A stretch of DNA of 64,000 nucleotides from RGIG5612 sp963589005 (GTDB taxonomy: Bacteria > Bacillota > Clostridia > Lachnospirales > Lachnospiraceae): positions 1 through 64,000 of the forward strand of contig CAVAJR010000005.1 of assembly GCA_963589005.1 (NCBI GenBank), written 5' to 3'. The notes under the pieces are model-generated. The model saw only the letters and a program-made list of their open reading frames with translations, made no database searches and was not told the origin of the DNA. The position numbers were made by a program, and so were the translations under genes. This document shows, piece by piece, positions 52,912 through 60,898 of the stretch. The stretch's first letter is position 1. Every line of letters starts with the position of its first letter.

Positions 52912-54186
52912 ATGGTAGAAAATAAAAGGGTTGCTGTATGGGATAATATAAAATTCTTTTTAATATTACTTGTTTGCGTGGGACATTTTTCATCAGCAGC
53001 TGAAGACAGCTTTGATGTATGTTGGAGTATCGACCTGATAATAACATCGTTCCACATGCCTTTCTTTATATTTGTGGCAGGCCTTTTCTATAAGGACAAA
53101 GGCGTAAAAGAGCGAATAATGAGTTTCATCGCCATATATGTAGTGAGTAAGGCGGTATTCCTGATTGAATATTTAATAAAAGGATGGGATACGGATTATA
53201 AGCTGTTTTACGGTGACGGGCTTCCATGGTTCATGTTCGCATTGGCAGTATTCTATCTTCTGAATTACTTGTTTAGAAATCAGAACAAATTATTTGTTCT
53301 GGTAATAGCTGTTGTAATTGCAATATTTGCCGGATATGACAATACGATCAATACATTTCTGACACTGAACAGAATTATCACCTTTTATCCGTTTTTCCTT
53401 GCAGGTTCTATGATCAACAGAAAAAGCATGGAAAAGCTGTTTGCAAAGCCTGCTTTGAAAATAACCGGATTAATAATATTTGCAGCATGGTGTGTAGCTT
53501 GTTTTGTATTTCTTGACGAGCTGAAAGGTATCAGACCTATGTTCACCGGAGGAAATCAGTATGCGGTTATGCCGCTGCCTGAATACGGCGGGCTGTACAG
53601 GATGCTGACATATATTATAACATCTATAGTTGGATTGTCTTTTCTGTTTATGATACCGACCAGACGTCTGGGGTTTATTACGAAATTTGGCGAGCGCACG
53701 ATACAGGTGTATTTCTGGCACTATGTTGTGATTCATATTTTTACAGGAACACAGCTGCAGCGGGAATTTTTCTTTGGTTCGTCCTTCGGAATGGTAATGT
53801 GGCTGCTGACAGGAATTTTAGTAACATTTATATTGTCGTTTAAGATATTTCAATATCCTACATGCTGGCTGCAGCCTAGGTATATCAGAGCTGCGGAGGG
53901 GCAGATGCTGACAAAAAGGAAGATCAAAATATCAGTTGGAATATTTGTCGGAGTAACTGTCGTACTTCTAGTCGCAATAGTTGTTGCAAATCCGAAAGGT
54001 TGGGAACAGGAAAATGGCAACTGGTATTATAAAAATTTCTTTGGAGTAAATGAAACCGGTTGGATAGAGGTTAATGAAAATAAGTACTATTTTGATGAAG
54101 AAGGCATAATGGTTACGGGAGCGCAGGAAATAGACGGTAAGAATTATATGTTTAATGATGGTGGTCAATTAATTTCTGAAAACTGA
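52912..54186 (+). CDS. Acyltransferase-3 membrane protein with C-terminal choline-binding-type repeats
   Basis: The product has 424 residues, start behind AAGAGGGG. Residues 1-330 form ten hydrophobic helices of the acyltransferase-3/OafA family; WDNIKFFLILLVCVGHF carries the conserved histidine. An eleventh helix (about 340-360) then places the tail outside. Residues 363-424 contain about three 20-residue cell-wall-binding repeats: GWEQENGNWYYK, GWIEVNENKYYFDEEGIMVTG and EIDGKNYMFNDGGQL. Such repeats bind choline residues or glucans in the wall. The gene is 27 bases after the PP2C/HATPase gene. With a phosphocholine locus in the same window, choline recognition is an attractive inference. 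Confidence 0.87.
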   Translation: MVENKRVAVWDNIKFFLILLVCVGHFSSAAEDSFDVCWSIDLIITSFHMPFFIFVAGLFYKDKGVKERIMSFIAIYVVSKAVFLIEYLIKGWDTDYKLFYGDGLPWFMFALAVFYLLNYLFRNQNKLFVLVIAVVIAIFAGYDNTINTFLTLNRIITFYPFFLAGSMINRKSMEKLFAKPALKITGLIIFAAWCVACFVFLDELKGIRPMFTGGNQYAVMPLPEYGGLYRMLTYIITSIVGLSFLFMIPTRRLGFITKFGERTIQVYFWHYVVIHIFTGTQLQREFFFGSSFGMVMWLLTGILVTFILSFKIFQYPTCWLQPRYIRAAEGQMLTKRKIKISVGIFVGVTVVLLVAIVVANPKGWEQENGNWYYKNFFGVNETGWIEVNENKYYFDEEGIMVTGAQEIDGKNYMFNDGGQLISEN

Positions 54187-54243
54187 TAGAGCTATAAGTT
54201 TGGCAGAAGGTCTGCCTATTGTTGCTAAAGAGAAACGCGTTTG

Positions 54244-54279
54244 TATGTGACCTCTCGATATTTGTCGAGAGGTCACATA
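54244..54279 (+). terminator. Perfect 15-bp hairpin between acyltransferase and helicase genes
   Basis: TATGTGACCTCTCGA, a TATTTG loop and its exact complement lie 57 bases after the acyltransferase stop. No strong T-run follows. It lies upstream of the helicase start codon at 54294. Confidence 0.65.
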
Positions 54280-54293
54280 TTAGAGTCTGGTAT

Positions 54294-56546
54294 ATGAGTA
54301 AAAAAACTAAGAAAAAGGCATTTAAATTAAAAATATTTCAGACCAAGGAAGAATTTGCCATGCCATATCTTAAGGGAGGCATGGACATAAATGATCCTTT
54401 TATAACTGAGGAATATGAAAAATACGTTCACAAATATGAAGAGCAGCTGGCACTTTTATCGAAATGCCAGCAATTTATTGATGAAATTAAAAAGCTCAGC
54501 ATTAAACAGGTCTGTTCAGAGATAAGACAGGCCGTAATTGAAGAGGTTGAGGCAAGAATAGAACGGGTGTTGTCATCAGGCCGGTTGTCAATGTCGGCAG
54601 AATGCTTCAGAAGCAATTATGTTTATCGAAAATACAGGGGAAGCCGATTAGTTGAAGAGTCGGAGATAGTTACATATGTCAGGAATTTTCCCCAATATAG
54701 TGCAGGAAGCTGGCCTAACCTAATAAACAACACAGCTAAAAACGGACGATTCTCAGGATATCTATATCATGCAGCGAGAACGAACAGTTCTGTGCTGAAA
54801 GAAATAATAAATCAGGGTCAGATATATAAGAATGTCGGTATGTATGATCCGGAGACTGATATAAAGAAGAAATTTGACAGTTATTATATGATATTTGTAA
54901 GGCAGATATCTTCAGAAATAGAGGAGTATTTTACTCCTGAGCGTATAGAATCCTGCATTATACAAAATCCTTATTATGGCAATATCTACAGAGAAAATCT
55001 TATAATTGAAAGAAAGGCCAATATTCTCCGTCAAAATATGCTGAAACAGATACCGGATACATATCCGGAACTTTTCCCGGCGGCAAGAGCCATGAAGAGA
55101 CATTTTATCCTTCACGTGGGACCTACCAATTCCGGTAAAACATATGCTGCAGTAAGTGCATTTGAGGAAGGTAAGAGGTGCACATATCTGGCTCCGCTGA
55201 GGCTTCTTGCTTATGAACAGTTCGAGAGCCTTAACAAAAATGGCATAATATGCTCACTTCGCACAGGCGAGGAGAGAATCGATGTTCCGGGGGCAGAATG
55301 TGTGGCATCTACAATAGAGATGGCCAGCATAGAGGATGAGTGGGATATAGCAGTGATCGATGAGGGTCAGATGATAAATGACTCCTCCAGGGGCGGCGCA
55401 TGGTCGGCGGCGCTGCTGGGTCTTGTGTCATCTGAAATACATATATGTCTGGCACCGGAAGCGGAAAAAATTTATATACAGCTGATAGAAGAATGCGGTG
55501 ACACCTATGAGGTCATACATCATAACAGATTATGTCCGCTCAGAATCGAGAAAAAGGATTTTAATTTTCCGCAGGATGTTCAGGAGGGCGATGCACTTAT
55601 AGTATTTTCGCGCAGAGATGTGCATGCGGTTGCATCTGAACTTCAAAGGTATAATATTAAAACCTCTGTAATCTATGGGCGTCTTCCGTATGATGTAAGA
55701 CATGGACAGGCATCTGACTTCTCGTCAGGAAATACAAAGGTGCTGGTGGCAACGGATGCTATCGGTATGGGATTAAACCTTCCGATTCAGCGAGTGGTAT
55801 TTCTGGAGTTGGAGAAATTCGATGGAACAGGCAGGAGAGATCTGCGCCCGGATGAAATAAGACAGATAGCGGGACGTGCAGGACGAAAAGGGCTGTATCA
55901 CGAGGGCATAGTTACATCGGAATATGGGCGCAAGATGATCAGGGATGCGTTTACTACGGCATTGGAGGATATAGATCAGGCAGTTATTGCATTTCCGCAG
56001 ACATTGATCAACATGGACGCTCATTTGGAGGATATATTAAAAAGATGGGATGAGATTCCGGCAAAGGCAGGATTTGCCAAGGAAGATATGAAGGAGAAGC
56101 TGGTTATGTGCCACGCGATCGCTGACATATCGGATGACAATGAATTCTTATACAAATGTATTACGATTGCATTTGATTCTGAAAATGAGTATCTTTTTGA
56201 TCTGTGGAAGGAATTGTGCACGGATGAGGCTATGGGAAGAGAGCCTAAATTGGGCCGTTACATTCCGGATGCAGATTCGCAAATGTGGCAGGACAATGAC
56301 CTTGAATGGCTGGAAGAGCAGTTTAGATTGTGCGACCTTCTGTATGGATTTTGTGATAAGTTCAGACATGATGAATGGACGGAGAATATCATGAGATGCA
56401 AGAAACAGTTATCAGAACAGATCACAAATATACTAAATGAACAGCATCTTAAAGGACGAACCTGCAAGAGATGCGGCAGAAAATTGCCTTGGAAATATCC
56501 ACATGCAGTATGCGAGCGATGTTTTGAGGCAAGAAAATACAGGTAG
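54294..56546 (+). CDS. Suv3-like RNA helicase with C-terminal zinc ribbon
   Basis: ATG 54294 gives 750 residues; an earlier TTG start would run through the 54244 hairpin. Residues 1-265 are a helical N-terminal region without a known motif. The helicase core matches Suv3 rather than ordinary DEAD proteins: Walker A HVGPTNSGKT (about 276-283), APLRLLAYEQFE, RTGEER, STIEMAS, VIDEGQMIND (DEGQ in place of DEIQ), GGAWSAALLGL and CLAP. The second half has VIFSRRDVHAV-type and ATDAIGMGLNLPIQRVVF, then QIAGRAGR. A Suv3-type C-terminal region and a CKRCGRK/CERC zinc ribbon (about 726-745) end the protein. It probably unwinds RNA for a ribonuclease. tcdA follows closely. Confidence 0.85.
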   Translation: MSKKTKKKAFKLKIFQTKEEFAMPYLKGGMDINDPFITEEYEKYVHKYEEQLALLSKCQQFIDEIKKLSIKQVCSEIRQAVIEEVEARIERVLSSGRLSMSAECFRSNYVYRKYRGSRLVEESEIVTYVRNFPQYSAGSWPNLINNTAKNGRFSGYLYHAARTNSSVLKEIINQGQIYKNVGMYDPETDIKKKFDSYYMIFVRQISSEIEEYFTPERIESCIIQNPYYGNIYRENLIIERKANILRQNMLKQIPDTYPELFPAARAMKRHFILHVGPTNSGKTYAAVSAFEEGKRCTYLAPLRLLAYEQFESLNKNGIICSLRTGEERIDVPGAECVASTIEMASIEDEWDIAVIDEGQMINDSSRGGAWSAALLGLVSSEIHICLAPEAEKIYIQLIEECGDTYEVIHHNRLCPLRIEKKDFNFPQDVQEGDALIVFSRRDVHAVASELQRYNIKTSVIYGRLPYDVRHGQASDFSSGNTKVLVATDAIGMGLNLPIQRVVFLELEKFDGTGRRDLRPDEIRQIAGRAGRKGLYHEGIVTSEYGRKMIRDAFTTALEDIDQAVIAFPQTLINMDAHLEDILKRWDEIPAKAGFAKEDMKEKLVMCHAIADISDDNEFLYKCITIAFDSENEYLFDLWKELCTDEAMGREPKLGRYIPDADSQMWQDNDLEWLEEQFRLCDLLYGFCDKFRHDEWTENIMRCKKQLSEQITNILNEQHLKGRTCKRCGRKLPWKYPHAVCERCFEARKYR

Positions 56547-56605
56547 TGCGTGCTGCAGATCCAGCTGCAATGCGCAGAACCAATCAATATGTAGGAAGAT
56601 TCGAA

Positions 56606-57397
56606 ATGGAAAATCAATTTACAAGAACGAGAATGCTGCTGGGAGATGCAGTTGATCAGTTATGGGATAAGCATGTAGCCGTATTTGGAGTCGGCGGAGT
56701 CGGTGGATATGTATGCGAGGTGCTGGCACGAAGCGGCATCGGTGCGATAGATATAATAGACAATGATCAGGTGGCGATTTCTAACCTGAATCGACAGGTA
56801 ATTGCAACTCGCGCTACGATAGGAATGGACAAGGTTAATGTCATGAGGGACAGAATCCTGAGCATTAATCCGGACATTAAAGTAACAGCACACCAGTGTT
56901 TCTTCCTGCCGGAAAATGCTGATAATTTCAATTTCGAGGAATACGATTATGTGGTTGATGCCGTGGATACGGTTGCAGCCAAAATATCCATTATATTGAA
57001 GGCGCAGTCAGCAAATGTGCCGGTTATAAGTGCCATGGGCGCCGGGAACAAATTAGATCCCACAAGATTTAAAGTAGCAGACATATACGAAACGGAAGTA
57101 GACAGACTGGCTAAGGTTATGAGACGAGAGCTGAAAAAAAGAGGCGTATCACACCTTAAGGTAGTATATTCAGACGAAAAGCCGTTAACGCCGTTGTTTC
57201 AGCCGGATGCGGAGGTTGAGATAACTGCAGATGCCCCTAATGCAGCTGAAGCGGCAGAAAATAAAACAGATCAAACCGCTGCAGAAGTCAGAAAATCATC
57301 CAGGCGCCAGACACCGGGAAGCCTTGCCTTCGTTCCTGCAGTGGCAGGCTGCATCATAGGCGGAGAAGTTATAAAAGATCTGGCAAATATAAAGTAA
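56606..57397 (+). CDS. tcdA: tRNA threonylcarbamoyladenosine dehydratase TcdA (CsdL)
   Basis: ATG 56606 (MENQFTRTRMLLGD) fits the family start and gives 263 residues. E1-like motifs: VAVFGVGGVGGYVCEVLARSG for ATP and ISNLNRQVIATRATIGMDK for adenylation, then VVDAVDTVAAKI. It catalyses ATP-dependent cyclisation of t6A37 to ct6A in ANN-decoding tRNAs. An alternative GTG at 56546 would overlap the helicase stop. The window also encodes TrmO, another t6A-modifying enzyme. Confidence 0.93.
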   Translation: MENQFTRTRMLLGDAVDQLWDKHVAVFGVGGVGGYVCEVLARSGIGAIDIIDNDQVAISNLNRQVIATRATIGMDKVNVMRDRILSINPDIKVTAHQCFFLPENADNFNFEEYDYVVDAVDTVAAKISIILKAQSANVPVISAMGAGNKLDPTRFKVADIYETEVDRLAKVMRRELKKRGVSHLKVVYSDEKPLTPLFQPDAEVEITADAPNAAEAAENKTDQTAAEVRKSSRRQTPGSLAFVPAVAGCIIGGEVIKDLANIK

Positions 57398-57524
57398 TAT
57401 TTAATAAAACTTGCTTAAATTATCAGCTGAACAGTTCTTGCATGCCGAGGATTGCGGCACTTATGCCAATACCGAGCCGCATTTGCCGTGCATTTCCACT
57501 GTAGCTGCAGCATGAGCTTTTAGA

Positions 57525-59111
57525 ATGAAAACAATATCTGACAGAACCAATAAAATAAATAAACTGTCTCGGGACATACTCATATTGTCCAGAAATACGC
57601 TGCTGGTAAATCTGCGATTTTTAGATGCTGCATTGGGACAGTTTCAATATATGCCATTTTTTGATAGGCCTGTGATAGGAACGGATGGTCTTAATCTGTT
57701 CTACAATCCGCTGACAGTATTGGCGCTGTATCAGACCGGCAAGGAGGATGCTGCACGCAGCTATCTTCATATGGTACTTCATTGCATATTCCGACACATG
57801 TATGTTTCGCCGAATATCGAGAGAAGATTATGGAATCTTGCCTGCGATATAGCTGTTGAAAGTGCAATAACGGAACTTAATGTTAAATCAACAAAAACAA
57901 CAAGTGAAGCTCAGAAGATAATTGAACTACATAAACTTGAAAAAGAAATCGGAAGGCTTACAGCAGAGAAGATATACAGATACCTCAGGACTTCCGGCAC
58001 AAAAGGCAAGACTATAAGCAGACTGGAACGAATATTTTATGCAGATGATCATTCCTTCTGGTATCAGGAGGAGGCAGAAACTGTTCAATCCGGCATAAAA
58101 GAGGATAATAATGATCCGGAAGATGCAGGCACAGGCAGTGCAGGCGGCAAATCTGACAGTAAAAGCAGCCCTTCCAATGGCAATTCCTCCGATAGCGAAG
58201 GAGATGCCAATAAACAGCAGGACAGCGGTAAAGGTAATAAGGAAGGCCAAAACAAGAAGGACAAACAGGACGATGAAGGTTCATGTAGTGAAGACGCTCA
58301 GAATAACGAACATAATGAAGACAGCACATTGGGCTTGACTGCGGATGACAGCAGAAGAAGTCCGGGAAACCGTGAGGAACAGGAGGCAATCTGGAAGCAA
58401 ATATCAGAACGAATGCAGATAGAGCTTGAGACCATTTCTAAGGATATCGGCAAGGGCACGGGCAATATGCTTCAAAACCTTCACGAGGTAAACCGTGAAA
58501 AATATGATTATGCAGCATTTCTTAAGAAGTTCGCAGTGCGCGGCGAGATAATGAAGGTCAGCGAAGATGAGTTCGATTATATCTATTATACTTACGGACT
58601 TAAGATGTACGGACATATGCCGCTTATAGAACCGCTGGAATATAAGGAAGCCAAAAGGATCAGAGAATTTGTTATTGCAATCGACACATCAGCCTCGGTA
58701 ATAGGAAGCCAGGTGGAGGCATTTGTAACCAAAACCTATAATATCCTTAAGAGTACGGAGAGCTTTTTCTCAAAGATAAACTTGCATATAATCCAATGCG
58801 ATACGCAGATCAAGGAACATATAAAGATCACAAGCGGGGAAGAGTTCGATGAATATATAAGCAATATGAAAATCATCGGTGCAGGCGGAACGGATTTCAG
58901 ACCCGTATTTGAGGCGGTTGACAACATGATCGAAAATAAGGAATTCAGAAATCTTAAGGGGCTGATATATTTTACGGATGGATATGGAACCTTTCCTTCC
59001 GTAAAGCCGGATTTCGATACAGCATTTGTATTTGTAAATGATGATTATGAAAAGCCACAGGTACCTGCATGGGCTATAAGGCTGGTGCTCCCGCGAGAAG
59101 ATCTTGTATAA
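57525..59111 (+). CDS. VWA-like protein with DUF2201 metallopeptidase-like N-terminus
   Basis: The product has 528 residues. The N-terminus (1-170) resembles the putative metallopeptidase half of DUF2201 proteins, with HMVLHCIFRHM in place of a canonical HEXXH, so zinc peptidase activity is doubtful. A low-complexity linker (about 195-275) is rich in Ser, Asp, Lys and Gln. The C-terminal half is a VWA-like domain: metal-site motif AIDTSAS (aspartate 387) and GAGGTDFRPVFE. Such proteins usually pair with a MoxR ATPase, found here two genes downstream. No ribosome site is evident before ATG 57525. The role is unknown; a chaperone-like complex is inferred from family pairing. Confidence 0.83.
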   Translation: MKTISDRTNKINKLSRDILILSRNTLLVNLRFLDAALGQFQYMPFFDRPVIGTDGLNLFYNPLTVLALYQTGKEDAARSYLHMVLHCIFRHMYVSPNIERRLWNLACDIAVESAITELNVKSTKTTSEAQKIIELHKLEKEIGRLTAEKIYRYLRTSGTKGKTISRLERIFYADDHSFWYQEEAETVQSGIKEDNNDPEDAGTGSAGGKSDSKSSPSNGNSSDSEGDANKQQDSGKGNKEGQNKKDKQDDEGSCSEDAQNNEHNEDSTLGLTADDSRRSPGNREEQEAIWKQISERMQIELETISKDIGKGTGNMLQNLHEVNREKYDYAAFLKKFAVRGEIMKVSEDEFDYIYYTYGLKMYGHMPLIEPLEYKEAKRIREFVIAIDTSASVIGSQVEAFVTKTYNILKSTESFFSKINLHIIQCDTQIKEHIKITSGEEFDEYISNMKIIGAGGTDFRPVFEAVDNMIENKEFRNLKGLIYFTDGYGTFPSVKPDFDTAFVFVNDDYEKPQVPAWAIRLVLPREDLV

Positions 59112-59221
59112 ATAAAGGAGCATAATTATACCAGGCAAATGTCACGGCAGCAATAGCTGCTCTGCAGAGAGATTACAGATGTATCGCAGATGAAAATGAA
59201 TGGATCAGGATCGTATAAATA

Positions 59222-60781
59222 ATGACAGATCAGAATCGGGAGCAGAACAGAAAAATGAAAATATTTGAAGCTGCAGGAGCAGGCAATATAGAATTTAATA
59301 ATATCCAGTTCAGCCTGATAGGCCTTCCTGCCCCTGACAGACGGAAAATCACCGAAACCATTAAGAAAAATGGAGGCACAGTAGCTGAATATTCTGAAAA
59401 AACTCGTTATATAATCTGCGATGAGGATAAGCTTGCACGCCACGATAAAGTCATTGAAATCAGAAGAAGAGAATCTGAAGGCACGATTTATATTATGACT
59501 GTATTGCTCTTTCAATTATGGACAGAGCCGTCCAGGGAGATAACAAGGCTGTCTATGGAACGAAGAGTATCCACAGCAGATCATTTCATAACTCATGAAG
59601 AGGATTGGAAACATGAGAAGTTCGAGGCTTCAGAAAAAATCAGATCCTTCATGACAAGTAAAGTGCAGGAGATACTTATATATATGATCTCGCATGAACT
59701 TAGTGAGCAGTTGGACAGATATATTAAGTGGATGCGTGCCAATGAAATGGAGAAGTGGGAGAAAAATCTTAAATTCCCCCATTTTAATGTATATATAAGA
59801 ACATATTTGGCGATATATTATCTTAAAAATCAAGCCGAGTGGGATAATATTCCGTCACAATCAGCAGAAACAATAAGAGGATTTTTAACGCAGAATACTG
59901 TCAGGATAACAGATATCCTATATCGCGAGAACTCAGATGAAGGAATCAAACTGTATCTGAACTGGCTTATGTCTCAGGAACAGCACTGGAATGACGCAGG
60001 ATATTCGGATGGATTTTATACCTTTAATGTAGTTAAGCGGCTGATAGCAAGAGCTATTAAGGAAAATGAAACTGACAAGAAGAGCTTTTACTTGAATTAT
60101 AAGTCCGAGCATTTCAATGAAGCATTTGCCATGGAGTCGGAAGATAATGACATGGACGTAGAATTTGGCCTGAAGGAACGCCCGGCAGCATATTATGGGG
60201 CCGGTGAAGAGGTACTCCTCGGAAGATATAAGGTATCTGAAGATGGCACAGAACCATTGAAGTGGATTGTACTGAATAATGATGGCGAAAAGGCTCTGAT
60301 AATATGCAAGGCGGCAGTAGCAGCCATGCCATATGCAGATGAGATAGCACCCTCTGACTGGGAACACTCTCCTGTCAGGACGTGGCTTAACAGCACATTC
60401 TATGAGAATGCATTTAATGAACTCGAAAAACATAGAATAGTTAATACGCCTGTGCATAACGCAGAAAATGCCAAATTCAAAACTTCCTGTGGTATTGATA
60501 CGGCGGATAATGTATTTCTGCTCTCCCTGGAGGAGGCTGAAACATATTTTGATGAGAACGAGGACAGAGCGGCAGCGGCAACCGAATATGCCAAGGAGCA
60601 GGGCGCCTTCGTGCTTGGAGGATATACCTCGTGGTGGCTCAGAACTTCCGGACGGGATAATACGAGAGCTGCATATGTGGTAACTGACGGTACGATCAAC
60701 GAATATGGATGCTTTGTAAATAATAAGAGCAATGCAATAAGGCCTGCGATGTGGATAAGAATAGAGTCTTTCGGCTGCTGA
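59222..60781 (+). CDS. BRCT-like and DUF6273 domain protein
   Basis: The product has 519 residues. Residues about 20-100 look like a BRCT domain (FSLIGLPAPDRRKITETIKK, NGGTVAEYSEKTRYIICDED, then a tryptophan in LFQLW). Residues 110-320 are helical and polar without a known family. Residues about 328-519 match DUF6273: LGRYKVSEDGTEPLKWIVLN, PVRTWLNSTFYENAF, VFLLSLEEAETYF, SWWLRTSGRDNTRAAYV and IRPAMWI. There is no signal peptide or membrane helix, so it is cytosolic. It sits between a VWA-like gene and a MoxR ATPase gene on the same strand and may be an adaptor or client. The BRCT call is by pattern only. Confidence 0.7.
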   Translation: MTDQNREQNRKMKIFEAAGAGNIEFNNIQFSLIGLPAPDRRKITETIKKNGGTVAEYSEKTRYIICDEDKLARHDKVIEIRRRESEGTIYIMTVLLFQLWTEPSREITRLSMERRVSTADHFITHEEDWKHEKFEASEKIRSFMTSKVQEILIYMISHELSEQLDRYIKWMRANEMEKWEKNLKFPHFNVYIRTYLAIYYLKNQAEWDNIPSQSAETIRGFLTQNTVRITDILYRENSDEGIKLYLNWLMSQEQHWNDAGYSDGFYTFNVVKRLIARAIKENETDKKSFYLNYKSEHFNEAFAMESEDNDMDVEFGLKERPAAYYGAGEEVLLGRYKVSEDGTEPLKWIVLNNDGEKALIICKAAVAAMPYADEIAPSDWEHSPVRTWLNSTFYENAFNELEKHRIVNTPVHNAENAKFKTSCGIDTADNVFLLSLEEAETYFDENEDRAAAATEYAKEQGAFVLGGYTSWWLRTSGRDNTRAAYVVTDGTINEYGCFVNNKSNAIRPAMWIRIESFGC

Positions 60782-60898
60782 ACCGGATATTGGAGCTTAA
60801 AAACATTTTCATCATAACTGCTGAACAGGGCTTAGTGATGAGAGAGTTTGATAACGAAAATAAATTTGCATAGTTAATATCAGAAAGCGAGACTGATC

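Noticed and set aside
54219..54293. N-terminal extension of the Suv3-like helicase from a TTG start
   Set aside because: The stretch runs through a perfect 15-bp hairpin, has no ribosome site and encodes no recognisable sequence.
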